The notes under the pieces are model-generated. The model saw nothing but the letters and a program-made list of their open reading frames with translations. It was not told the origin of the DNA and made no database searches. From Brevibacterium sp. UCMA 11754 (GTDB lineage: Bacteria > Actinomycetota > Actinomycetes > Actinomycetales > Brevibacteriaceae), in contig NZ_JACBOT010000008.1 of the NCBI RefSeq assembly GCF_021532275.1, forward strand, positions 62,001-126,000: a DNA stretch of 64,000 bases, read 5' to 3'. This document shows positions 9,348-17,576 of the stretch, piece by piece; positions within the stretch are counted from its first letter, which is position 1, and every line of letters starts with the position of its first letter. Both the position numbers and the translations under genes were made by a program.

Positions 9348-10748
9348 ATGAGCCACACCACGCTTGCCGACCACACAGCAGAAGCCATGACCAGCGGTTA
9401 CACCTCGGGAGACTTCGATCCACTCGAGGTCCTCTCCGCCGTCGTGGACCGGATGGACGAATGCGAACCCGTCATCAACGCCCTCCACCACCGCGACGAT
9501 GAGCGCTCCCGAGCTGCGGCAGAAGCCAGCACCACCCGTTGGCGCGAGGGCCGATCTCTGGGCCCCCTCGATGGGGTCCCGGTCACGATCAAGGAGAACG
9601 TCGCACGCAGGGGAGTGCCGCTGCCCAGCGGGCATGCCTGGGTCGAGGTGCCGGTGTCGACTCACGACGCCCCCATCACGCAGCGCCTCGAAGAGGCCGG
9701 CGCGGTCATCGTCGGATCGACGACGATGCCCGACTGGGGCATGCTCTCCTCCGGCGTCTCCTCGCTGCACGGCATCACCCGCTCGCCCCTTGACCCGAGC
9801 CTGACCACCGGCGGATCGAGCGCAGGCGCAGGTGCCTCTGCCGCTGCCGGCTACGGTCCCATCCACATCGGCTCCGACATCGGCGGCTCGATCCGCCTGC
9901 CCTGCACCTGGCTGGGACTGGCTGGCCTCAAACCCAGCTTCGGTCGGGTCCCGCTCGACGCCCCGTACATGGGTCGATGCGCCGGGCCGCTGGCCAGGAC
10001 GATGGCCGATGTCAAGGCCGCGATGGATATCATCTCCGCCCCCGACGACCGTGACTACTCCAGCCTGCCAGTCTCCGCCGACGAGGCTTCCGACCGTCCC
10101 GACTTCGACCCGAAGGGGCTGAAGATCGGACTCCAACTCGATGCCGGATGCGGAGAACCCGTCAACCCGGAGATCGCGGCCACCATCGCCGAGGCTGCTG
10201 ACCGCTTCGCACGAGCCGGAGCCCTCGTCGACACCGTCACCCCGTTCATCGATGATGAGCTGCTCAGAGACATGGACCTGTTCTGGCGTGTGCGCTCTTG
10301 GAGTGACCTCCGCGCCCTGCCGGTGGAGGAACAGGCCCTCATCCTGCCCTACATCCAGCGATGGGCCCAGGGCGGGGCCGACGTCACGGGACTGCGCCTC
10401 ATGGAGTGCTACCACAGCGTGCAGGAGATCAGACGTCGCAGCGTGGCAGCCACAGCAGCCTACGACCTTGTCATCTCGCCAGTCTCACCCGATGCAGCGT
10501 TTCCGGCCGAACAGCCCATGCCCTACCCGAAGGTCGACGAACCGATGGGACACATCGGCTTCACCATGCCCTACAACATGTCGGAACAGCCGGCAGGCAC
10601 CGTCCTGGCCGGCTACACGAAGGACGGGCGCACCATCGGCGCTCAGATCTCGGGACGTCGCTTCGCCGATGCGCTCGTGATGGCAGCCGGCTCCTGGTTC
10701 GAACGGGCAGCAGGAGTGCCGGCGCCTGTCCGGGCTTCGATGAGCTGA
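9348..10748 (+). CDS. Amidase signature family hydrolase
   Basis: Amidase of the Ser-cisSer-Lys family, 466 residues, cytoplasmic. The start is ATG 9348, preceded by GAAAGGA at 9334-9340. The catalytic Lys is in PVTIKENVA (about residue 82), and the Gly/Ser-rich signature is GGSSAGAGASAAAG followed by DIGGSIRLP, which supplies cis-Ser and the Ser nucleophile. The true substrate cannot be read; such enzymes hydrolyse small amides or act in transamidation, but no GatB/GatC neighbours exist here. Placement right behind a peptide importer suggests catabolism of an imported amide, by inference. Confidence 0.88.
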   Translation: MSHTTLADHTAEAMTSGYTSGDFDPLEVLSAVVDRMDECEPVINALHHRDDERSRAAAEASTTRWREGRSLGPLDGVPVTIKENVARRGVPLPSGHAWVEVPVSTHDAPITQRLEEAGAVIVGSTTMPDWGMLSSGVSSLHGITRSPLDPSLTTGGSSAGAGASAAAGYGPIHIGSDIGGSIRLPCTWLGLAGLKPSFGRVPLDAPYMGRCAGPLARTMADVKAAMDIISAPDDRDYSSLPVSADEASDRPDFDPKGLKIGLQLDAGCGEPVNPEIAATIAEAADRFARAGALVDTVTPFIDDELLRDMDLFWRVRSWSDLRALPVEEQALILPYIQRWAQGGADVTGLRLMECYHSVQEIRRRSVAATAAYDLVISPVSPDAAFPAEQPMPYPKVDEPMGHIGFTMPYNMSEQPAGTVLAGYTKDGRTIGAQISGRRFADALVMAAGSWFERAAGVPAPVRASMS

Positions 10749-10754
10749 CGACGA

Positions 10755-10800
10755 CACAAAGGAGGGCCTGAGTTCTGCAGAACTCAGGCCCTCCTTTGTG
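10755..10800. terminator. Perfect 46-bp palindromic bidirectional terminator
   Basis: Two 23-base arms with no loop mismatch (10755-10777 and 10778-10800) lie between the convergent amidase gene and the minus-strand gene ending at 10865. The arms begin CACAAAGGAGGGCC and end in CTCCTTTGTG, giving a short T-tract on both strands, so it can terminate both genes. Confidence 0.85.
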
Positions 10801-10864
10801 CGCGTACTCACTGTGGTGGAACCACCTCGGTGGGAGCGGCGACGAACGTCATCGACGAATCGGA

Positions 10865-12526
10865 TCAGAAGTCGAAGAACTCAACCGAGAGCTTGTCCCC
10901 GTCGATCTTGACGCTGCCGGAGACCGACAGCGTGTTGCCGTTGGAGAAGTACGAGGAACCGGCCTTCTGGCCCTGCACAGTGAAGTCGAACTTGCCCGGC
11001 TTCTTGGTGAAGAACGAACCGGTGTTCGTGTCACCTGAACCGAAGCTCGCCTCAACCTCTGGCATGTCCTTCATGTCCCACTTCGCGGTGTTCTTCTTCG
11101 CCAGATCAGCCAGTTTCTTATCGGAGCCGCCGACAGGGATCTCAGTCGGATCGAACTTGATGAACTTGCACTTGGGCTTGATGTCCTTGTTGTCGAAGCA
11201 CTTCTTGAGCTCCTTCTCGACCTGCTTCTGAACTTCCTTCTGGAAGGCACCGGTCGGTGCGAGATCAAGATTGAGCGTCGTCGGAGCGACCTCTTCGTTG
11301 TTCGGCTTATCACCCGGGGCGAAGGCCTGCGGGAAATTCACCGCTGCAGTGTCTTTGGCTTCACCGACCCATTTGCTCTTGGGGATCGAGAAATCGTAGC
11401 TGCCCGGGTATACGGCGAATGAGGTGGTGCCCGCCTTCGCCTTGTAGTCGTTGCCATTGACGCTGAGGCCATCGGACGCAGGGATGTCGAGTGCGATGAC
11501 GTTGAGCGCAGGCCCGGCCAGCGACCATTTGTCGAAGAAGAGATCCTGTTTGCCGTCCTTCTTCGCCTTCAGCTCAACGTTGTATTTGGAACCGTCGAGA
11601 TCGTAGGAGACGACGACCGTGCCCTTGTCGCCATCGACCTTCGAGGACTCGACCTTTGCATTCTCGACCTTCGCCGAGGACGCGTCGGTGAAATCCTTGG
11701 ACAGGAGGTCCAGGTTCGTTCCCTCCGGACGAGGAGAGGGCGCGATCTTCTCAGCAGCCGCGAAGTCGCCTTTGCTCAGGGCCGATACGTAGTCCTCGGC
11801 AACCTTGTCGGGGCCGTAGTTGTTCTTATTGACCGTGTTGACGACGAGGAACCCGACGAGGACGAGAACGATGACGAGCGCCACAGAACCCAGAGCGATG
11901 AAGAGAGGCATCCTGCTTTTCTTCTTCTCAGGGGTGGCGTCGGCACGCGCAGCGGTGGCTGCAGAGCCGGCGAATCCAGGAGCTGGCGCCGGCTGGGGGA
12001 TCGCCTGGGACTGGCCGGGGCCCGAACCCGTCCGCTGTCCGTTGGGGCCCGAACCGGTCTGGTACTGGCCTGGCTGAGCCGACTGACCTGGCTGGCCGGA
12101 CTGATGGGGCGAATTCTGTGCCGAGCCCGACTGGTACGGACCGCCTGGGTAGGGTGCGCCGCCCTGGTACTGGCCACCCTGGTACTGGCCGGGCTGCTGG
12201 CCGCCGGGCTGCTGGCCGTTGTAGTTCGGAGCCTGATTCGAGCTGGCCTGCTGGACCTCGGGGCGCGGCGGCTGGGGCTGCTCGGGCCCAGGGGGCTGTG
12301 TGCTGTTGGGCTGACCGTTTGCAGCGAGTGGAGGAGCCTGGTCGTCGCGGTAGGACGGAGCCTGTTCGGGACCGCGGGCAGGCGCCTGCGATCCGGAGCT
12401 GCCTGTGTCCACCGAATCACCAGTGCTGTTGTCCGCCGACGTCTCCGAACCCGATCCCGTTCTGTTGTTCTCGGGTGGGTTCTTGGGAGGTGGCGGGAAA
12501 TTCGGTTCGTCGTTCCCGTTGCTCAT
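10865..12526 (-). CDS. Membrane-anchored protein with Pro/Gln/Gly-rich cytoplasmic tail, unknown function
   Basis: I do not recognise a named family. The 553-residue product (start MSNGNDEPN at 12526) has about 190 residues of low-complexity Pro/Gln/Gly/Ser sequence with repeated GQYQ/GGQYQGG units. A single membrane span follows (core LFIALGSVALVIVLVLVGFL), then about 330 external residues of mixed alpha/beta character, starting with a DUF4878-like region (VAEDYVSALSKGDFAAAEKI). Two Cys (in KKCFDNKDIKPKCKF) could form a disulphide. Such tails often belong to actinobacterial membrane proteins near cell division or signalling genes; that is inference only. Confidence 0.75.
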   Translation of the reverse strand: MSNGNDEPNFPPPPKNPPENNRTGSGSETSADNSTGDSVDTGSSGSQAPARGPEQAPSYRDDQAPPLAANGQPNSTQPPGPEQPQPPRPEVQQASSNQAPNYNGQQPGGQQPGQYQGGQYQGGAPYPGGPYQSGSAQNSPHQSGQPGQSAQPGQYQTGSGPNGQRTGSGPGQSQAIPQPAPAPGFAGSAATAARADATPEKKKSRMPLFIALGSVALVIVLVLVGFLVVNTVNKNNYGPDKVAEDYVSALSKGDFAAAEKIAPSPRPEGTNLDLLSKDFTDASSAKVENAKVESSKVDGDKGTVVVSYDLDGSKYNVELKAKKDGKQDLFFDKWSLAGPALNVIALDIPASDGLSVNGNDYKAKAGTTSFAVYPGSYDFSIPKSKWVGEAKDTAAVNFPQAFAPGDKPNNEEVAPTTLNLDLAPTGAFQKEVQKQVEKELKKCFDNKDIKPKCKFIKFDPTEIPVGGSDKKLADLAKKNTAKWDMKDMPEVEASFGSGDTNTGSFFTKKPGKFDFTVQGQKAGSSYFSNGNTLSVSGSVKIDGDKLSVEFFDF

Positions 12527-12633
12527 CGTTGGCCGCATCCTTCTTGTCTACAAGCGTGTCCTGGCGCAATTGTACTTCCCACTGCAGAGAATCGCGCGGT
12601 CAATACCAGGAAGAGGGCGCCGAGTCAGCGAAA

Positions 12634-13917
12634 ATGATAGAGATGCACACTTCTCCTCACCCTCGGACCCATCGCCATCCAGTTCTGTTGGGACTGCTGG
12701 AGGCACTGCGAATCGACCTCATCGTCGTTCCCGCGGCCTTCGTCATCGCCACCGTCTTCTGGATCATCGGACTCGGCTCACAGTTGCCGTATTCGATCAT
12801 CCCGGAGTGGGCGTTCGCCCTGTGGGGCGTCGTCCACGGGCTGAGCGTGTCGACGATGGGCTTCGACTTCTCTCTGGCGCCGAGCCTGGTCACGTTGGGT
12901 GTGTGGTTCTTCTTCGCTGCAGGTGCCAAGCGGTTGGTCGCGCGCTTCACAGAAGCGGACCCCGCTGACGCCGATGGCCCGGACACATCCTGGTGGAAGC
13001 AGGTTCTCATCGCGTTGGCGACCTACGTCGTCGCCTATGCCGTGCCTCTGAGCGTATTGGCTCTTGTTGTGGGGGAGGGGGCGTTGTCACCATGGGGCTT
13101 CTTCCGACTTGCCCTCATGCTGCTGTCCGCCTCGGCGGCCGGCTTCCTGTGGGTCCGCGGTGTCGACGACATCCCACGGTTGCAGGATCTCGACAGCGAA
13201 GTGTGGGACGCCGGGGCCCGTCTGGTCAAGAGACTGCTCTGGGGAGCCGCCTTCCTCTCGGTCCTCGTCATCGCCGTCGGCATCGTGCTGAGGTGGGACG
13301 AATTGGCCCAATCGCTGCAGGGTTACAGCTCCCCGCTGTCTGCCGGTGTGGGTCTGCTGGTCGTTCAGATTCTCTTCGCTCCGGGAATCCTCTTCGCCTC
13401 ATTGTCCTGGATCGCAGGCACAGGCGTGAGTGTGGGAGACGGAGCCCCGAGTTCGGTGTTCCATGCTGCGGCAGGACCAGTTCCGCACGTTCCGGTGCTC
13501 CAGCTGCTCGTCGGCGACTACCCAGAGTGGACGAACGCGGCGCCGGTGCTGCTCGTACTGCTCGGAATCCTCAGCGTCATCCTCGGGCGAGATCATGCCC
13601 GCCTGGTGATGCTGGCTTCATGGCCCGGGCTGGCCGCTGCGGCAGTCAAGCTCTTCGTCGTGCTCCAGGTCCTTGCGATCTTCGCTCAAGGTGCCATGGG
13701 GCCCGTGGGTCTTTCGACGTTCGGGCCCTCGCCGCTGACATCTGCGGTGGTCATCACCGCATGGGTGGCGCTGGGGATGGCCGGGGGGCTGCTCCTGACC
13801 AGGCTCTCGGATATGCAGGCCGGGGCCAGGGCTGCCGATGAGGAAGACGGTATCGACGACGAGCCCTTCGGCCACATCGCCGATGAACGAAGCGCTGACT
13901 ATTCAGACGAAGACTGA
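12634..13917 (+). CDS. PerM-like polytopic membrane protein (DUF6350)
   Basis: A 427-residue integral membrane protein with about eight or more hydrophobic spans and an acidic C-terminal tail. It directly precedes purN-purH, the position held in M. tuberculosis by Rv0955 (PerM), which is needed for cell division under stress; the assignment rests on position plus topology. The start is ATG 12634, with a weak AGGAAGAGG at 12609-12617; ATG 12643 is an alternative. Upstream, a minus-strand gene is divergent. Confidence 0.75.
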   Translation: MIEMHTSPHPRTHRHPVLLGLLEALRIDLIVVPAAFVIATVFWIIGLGSQLPYSIIPEWAFALWGVVHGLSVSTMGFDFSLAPSLVTLGVWFFFAAGAKRLVARFTEADPADADGPDTSWWKQVLIALATYVVAYAVPLSVLALVVGEGALSPWGFFRLALMLLSASAAGFLWVRGVDDIPRLQDLDSEVWDAGARLVKRLLWGAAFLSVLVIAVGIVLRWDELAQSLQGYSSPLSAGVGLLVVQILFAPGILFASLSWIAGTGVSVGDGAPSSVFHAAAGPVPHVPVLQLLVGDYPEWTNAAPVLLVLLGILSVILGRDHARLVMLASWPGLAAAAVKLFVVLQVLAIFAQGAMGPVGLSTFGPSPLTSAVVITAWVALGMAGGLLLTRLSDMQAGARAADEEDGIDDEPFGHIADERSADYSDED

Positions 13918-13950
13918 GCCGGATGACCGAGGATTCGGTCAGCGGAGGTC

Positions 13951-14397
13951 TCAGTTTGTTCCGGGCAGTTCCTGTCCGGTCAGCTGCTTGAACCAATCGC
14001 CGAGGCCGGTCTGATATTCCGTCGTGCAGGAGAGCTGGGCCTGCTGCGTGATGGCATCGCGCACGCACTCCTCATACTTCGACTGGACTGGCCAGAGGAC
14101 AGCAGACGACAGCGTCGAGAAGATGAGGTAGAGGCTGAGCAGACCGCCCAGAATGCCCAGGGACATGTTGCGCTTCTGCTTCGTCCTGACCACGGCGATG
14201 ATGTAGCGGATTGACCACACGATGGCGGCAATGGCGAATGCGATCGCCGCGACCTTGAACGGAAGCGGATACGTGAACGTCAGGACCGAGGCGAGGATCA
14301 GCAGGATCAGGACCAGGCCGTGTCGAGCGGGCGCGGCCTGCTTCTCCTCTTCGGGAGTGGGGGCGCTTTTCTCTTCAGTATTGTTTGGTGACGTCAC
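13951..14397 (-). CDS. Small membrane protein, unknown function
   Basis: A 148-residue protein with an acidic N-terminal tail (about 25 residues), two closely spaced membrane spans (VLILLILASVLTFTYPLPF and AAIAFAIAAIVWSIRYIIAV), a short basic loop, a third span (ILGGLLSLYLIFSTLSSAVL) and an external tail with two Cys (YEECVRD and LSCTTEY). No family is recognised. It is convergent with the PerM-like gene and divergent from purN. Confidence 0.7.
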   Translation of the reverse strand: MTSPNNTEEKSAPTPEEEKQAAPARHGLVLILLILASVLTFTYPLPFKVAAIAFAIAAIVWSIRYIIAVVRTKQKRNMSLGILGGLLSLYLIFSTLSSAVLWPVQSKYEECVRDAITQQAQLSCTTEYQTGLGDWFKQLTGQELPGTN

Positions 14398-14492
14398 AGC
14401 AATAGTTTGTCACAGTCCACTGACAAAAGCCTTGACGGAGGTCAGCGTCCGCATTCTTCCGGCCCGCGACCGACAGCAGATGATTCAAACGT

Positions 14493-14498
14493 TAGAAT
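14493..14498 (+). promoter_or_regulatory. -10 element for a leaderless purN transcript
   Basis: TAGAAT at 14493-14498 ends six bases before the GTG start of purN at 14505, and no ribosome-binding site is present. This geometry places the transcription start on the start codon, the leaderless arrangement common in Actinobacteria. No good -35 is seen. Confidence 0.55.
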
Positions 14499-14504
14499 GG
14501 GTCC

Positions 14505-15125
14505 GTGCGCATCGTTCTTCTGGCATCCGGCTCGGGTACCCTCACGCAGGCAGTCATCGACGCATTCGCCGAATCGGAGCGTGGAGTCGAGATCGTCGGG
14601 GTCGGTTCCGACTCACATGCGGCGGGTGTGCTCGACCGGGCGAAAGCTCACTCGATCCCCACCTTTGTCGTGCGACCCAAGGACTGCGCGAGTCGTGAGG
14701 ACTGGAACATCCAACTGCGCGACGCCGTCGCAGACCTGTCGCCCGATTGGGTGATCTCCGCAGGATTCATGCGGATCCTCGGCCCGGATTTCATTGCGGC
14801 CTTTCACAACAGGATCATCAACACACATCCGGCCCTGCTGCCGGCGTTCCCCGGCGCCCACGGAGTCCGTGATGCGCTGGCCCACGGTGTGCGCATCACC
14901 GGAGGCACCATCCACCTCGTCGACTCCGGGGTCGATACGGGCCCGATCATCACCCAGTTCGCGGTTCCCGTCGGCGACGAGGACACAGAAGACACGGTGC
15001 ACGAACGCATCAAAACCCAGGAGAGAACCGAACTCGTCCGCCTCCTGACCCACCTCGCCCATAACGACCTCGTCATCGATGGACGGCATGTCAGCGGATA
15101 TGCCACCTCGGCGTCCCCAGCCTGA
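14505..15125 (+). CDS. purN: Phosphoribosylglycinamide formyltransferase 1
   Basis: Transfers the formyl group of 10-formyl-THF to glycinamide ribonucleotide in de novo purine synthesis. 206 residues, normal length. The catalytic N-x-H pattern is INTHPALLP (N106, H108), and the later catalytic Asp lies in the loop [11 protein letters not shown]. The N-terminal nucleotide loop reads [10 protein letters not shown] where most homologues have SGxGSNLQA, a mild variation. The start is GTG 14505, supported by the leaderless promoter. Followed 49 bases later by purH. Confidence 0.95.
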   Translation: MRIVLLASGSGTLTQAVIDAFAESERGVEIVGVGSDSHAAGVLDRAKAHSIPTFVVRPKDCASREDWNIQLRDAVADLSPDWVISAGFMRILGPDFIAAFHNRIINTHPALLPAFPGAHGVRDALAHGVRITGGTIHLVDSGVDTGPIITQFAVPVGDEDTEDTVHERIKTQERTELVRLLTHLAHNDLVIDGRHVSGYATSASPA

Positions 15126-15174
15126 CCCACACACCAACCGCACGAAACGGCAATCGAGCCTTCAAGGAGGACTT

Positions 15175-16758
15175 GTGACAGGAACCCGCGCGATCAAGAG
15201 AGCGCTCGTCAGCGTCTACGACAAATCGGGATTGGAGGACCTGGCCCGCGGACTGCAAGCCGCCGGTGTGCAGATCGTGTCCACCGGTTCGACAGCAGCG
15301 AAGATCGCCGAGGCGGGCGCTGCGGTCACGAAGGTCGAAGAGCTGACAGGATTCCCCGAATGCCTGGAAGGCCGGGTGAAGACACTGCACCCGCGAGTCC
15401 ACGCCGGCATCCTCGCCGATTCGCGCAAGCCGGATCACATGAGCCAGCTTGACGAGCTCGAGATCGAGCCCTTTGACCTCGTCATCGTCAACCTCTACCC
15501 CTTCGCTGAAACCGTGGCCAGCGGAGCCGGCTTCGACGACTGTGTGGAGCAGATCGACATCGGTGGACCTTCCATGGTGCGGGCGGCGGCGAAGAATCAC
15601 CCGAGCGTCTCCGTCATCACTGATCCCAGCGATTACGCTGCTGTCATCGAAGCGGCACAGGGACAGGGCTTCGATCTCGACGCCAGGCGAGGCTTCGCCG
15701 CCCGCGCATTCGCCCACACCGCTGCCTATGACACGGCCGTTGCTTCCTGGTTCGCCTCCGAACTCACTTCCGGTGTACAGGAGGCAGAGGCCGAGGATGC
15801 AGCCTCGGCCGCGGGCAAGCCCGCCTTCGCCGGTGTGACTGGGGAGAAGCTGAGAGACCTGCGCTACGGCGAGAACCCTCATCAGGCAGCGGCAGTGTAT
15901 GCCGATGGCACCCGTGGAATCGCCGGTGCGAAGCTGCTGGGCGGCAAGGCGATGTCCTACAACAACTACACGGACACCGATGCTGCGATCCGCGCGGCCT
16001 TCGACTTCGACCGTCCGGCAGTGGCGATCATCAAACACGCCAACCCCTGCGGAATCGCCGTGGCTGACACTGCGGCCGCCGCACACAAAGCCGCCCACGA
16101 ATGCGACTCGCTGTCCGCCTACGGCGGTGTCATCGCGACCAACCGCGAGGTCGACGCCGAGCTGGCTGCATCGATCAAGCCGATCTTCACCGAGTGCCTG
16201 GCCGCACCTTCCTTCTCTGCCGAAGCACTGGAGCTGCTGTCGAGCAAGAAGAACCTGCGCCTAATCGAACTCGGCGACGTCGACTTCGCACCCGCGGAGA
16301 TCAAACCGATCACCGGCGGGTTCCTCGTCCAAGACCGGGATGCGTTCCAGGCCGACGGTGATGCCTCGGAGAACTGGACCCTGGCCGCAGGCGCAGCCGC
16401 GACCGCAGCGGTTCTGGCCGATCTGGAATTCGCCTGGAAGGCCTGCCGTGCAGTGAAGTCCAACGCCATTCTCGTGGCCAAGGACGGCGCGTCCGTGGGC
16501 GTGGGAATGGGCCAGGTCAACCGAGTCGACTCGGCGAAGCTGGCTGTCGAACGTGCAGGGGAGGAGAGGGCCACCGGCGCCGTGGCTGCCTCGGATGCCT
16601 TCTTCCCCTTCGCCGACGGACTGCAGATCCTCATCGATGCTGGTATCAGTGCGATTGTGCAGCCGGGTGGCTCGATCCGTGATGATGAGGTCGTCGAAGC
16701 GGCCGAGAGGGCGGGGATCACCATGTACCTGACCGGGAGTCGCCATTTCTTCCACTGA
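15175..16758 (+). CDS. purH: Bifunctional AICAR transformylase/IMP cyclohydrolase
   Basis: Catalyses the last two steps to IMP. The start is GTG 15175, preceded by a strong AAGGAGG at 15164-15170; the longer upstream frame overlaps purN and is rejected. 527 residues: the N-terminal IMP cyclohydrolase ([19 protein letters not shown], then STGSTA and the [13 protein letters not shown] loop) and the C-terminal AICAR transformylase (KHANPCGIA with the catalytic Lys-His, and [11 protein letters not shown]) are both complete. It forms the purN-purH pair with its neighbour. Confidence 0.96.
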   Translation: MTGTRAIKRALVSVYDKSGLEDLARGLQAAGVQIVSTGSTAAKIAEAGAAVTKVEELTGFPECLEGRVKTLHPRVHAGILADSRKPDHMSQLDELEIEPFDLVIVNLYPFAETVASGAGFDDCVEQIDIGGPSMVRAAAKNHPSVSVITDPSDYAAVIEAAQGQGFDLDARRGFAARAFAHTAAYDTAVASWFASELTSGVQEAEAEDAASAAGKPAFAGVTGEKLRDLRYGENPHQAAAVYADGTRGIAGAKLLGGKAMSYNNYTDTDAAIRAAFDFDRPAVAIIKHANPCGIAVADTAAAAHKAAHECDSLSAYGGVIATNREVDAELAASIKPIFTECLAAPSFSAEALELLSSKKNLRLIELGDVDFAPAEIKPITGGFLVQDRDAFQADGDASENWTLAAGAAATAAVLADLEFAWKACRAVKSNAILVAKDGASVGVGMGQVNRVDSAKLAVERAGEERATGAVAASDAFFPFADGLQILIDAGISAIVQPGGSIRDDEVVEAAERAGITMYLTGSRHFFH

Positions 16759-17104
16759 GAAGACGAGGGCCCACCCACCACGCCATGCCAGGCGTGGGCG
16801 AGGCCCGATCGCCAAGCGCTGGATCTATTGGAAGCGGCGCTACTCGAACCCCGTACTCCGCGACTGGGCTCTCCTGGGCTGTCTGCTGGGCATCTTGATT
16901 GCGGCCGCATGCACCATCATCGACTTTCGTCTCGGCGCGATCGTCATGGCCGTCGTGCCGGCTGGGCTGGCGACGATGCGTGCGATGCCCCCGCCCTGGG
17001 ACGAGGTCTGGACCAACCGATCGAAGAGCGTCGACATTGGAACGGGCCTGTTCTTCGCCCTGGTTCTCGTGGCGTTGGCGTTCGTTGTTCCGGAGTCACG
17101 CTGA
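16745..17104 (+). CDS. DUF3017-like small membrane protein, start uncertain
   Basis: A short protein with two or three membrane spans ([57 protein letters not shown]) and a basic N-terminus. It lies right behind purH, a usual place for DUF3017 genes. The open frame runs from 16733, but no ATG, GTG or TTG occurs before the TTG at 16895, which would cut the first span in half. ATT 16745, preceded by GGGAG at 16735-16739 and overlapping the purH tail by 14 bases, gives a full-length protein of about 119 residues. A sequencing error or a true rare start are both possible. Confidence 0.6.
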   Translation: MSSTEKTRAHPPRHARRGRGPIAKRWIYWKRRYSNPVLRDWALLGCLLGILIAAACTIIDFRLGAIVMAVVPAGLATMRAMPPPWDEVWTNRSKSVDIGTGLFFALVLVALAFVVPESR

Positions 17105-17243
17105 AGCTGCCGACAGTCGAAATATGGTTACTTTGTGCATTCCCTGAGAAACCCGAAGGTTCGGTTACACCGGAGCAGAATAAGTGGCAGGGTGAGTGGT
17201 GTAAGAAGGTTCGAAAGGACCTTTTCCATTGAAGGGAGACAGT

Positions 17244-17426
17244 ATGGGACTCGACGATCTTACAAACAAAGCCAAGGACGCCGTGAATAGCGAAAAGGGT
17301 GAAGAGTTCAGCGATCAGGGTCTTGATAAGGCTACTGACTTCGCCAATGACAAGACCGGCGGCAAGTTCGAAGACCAGATCAACAAGGGTCGCGACGGAG
17401 TCGACGGAAAACTTGGCAACGACTGA
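17244..17426 (+). CDS. MT0933-like small hydrophilic protein (putative antitoxin family)
   Basis: A 60-residue charged protein starting MGLDDLTNKAKDAV, with a repeated Lys/Asp-rich helical pattern and a C-terminal DQINKGRDGVDGKL. This matches the small family named MT0933 antitoxin; no toxin gene is adjacent, so the antitoxin label is nominal. The start is ATG 17244, with GAAGGGA at 17231-17237. It resembles in style the CsbD-like protein at 32130, suggesting a stress-related role by inference. Confidence 0.75.
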   Translation: MGLDDLTNKAKDAVNSEKGEEFSDQGLDKATDFANDKTGGKFEDQINKGRDGVDGKLGND

Positions 17427-17457
17427 CTTTTAAATCCATCGCCGCGTCCGGCATGGA

Positions 17458-17495
17458 GAAGCGCCGAGGTGAATGTATTTTCACCTCGGCGCTTC
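17458..17495. terminator. Hairpin terminator between convergent genes
   Basis: Perfect 16-base arms GAAGCGCCGAGGTGAA (17458-17473) and its complement (17480-17495) with loop TGTATT, followed by ATTTAT. It sits between the MT0933-like gene and the 3' end of pcrA and can serve both strands. Confidence 0.85.
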
Positions 17496-17576
17496 ATTTA
17501 TGTCTGCGGGCCTGCGAGCCGAAGGTCGGCAGACGGTCGGAAGAGCGGGAGCGGGAGGCTCCCCGTCGTGGTCATC

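Noticed and set aside
15079..15174. N-terminal extension of purH
   Set aside because: Overlaps purN and is basic and unstructured; GTG 15175 has a consensus AAGGAGG site.
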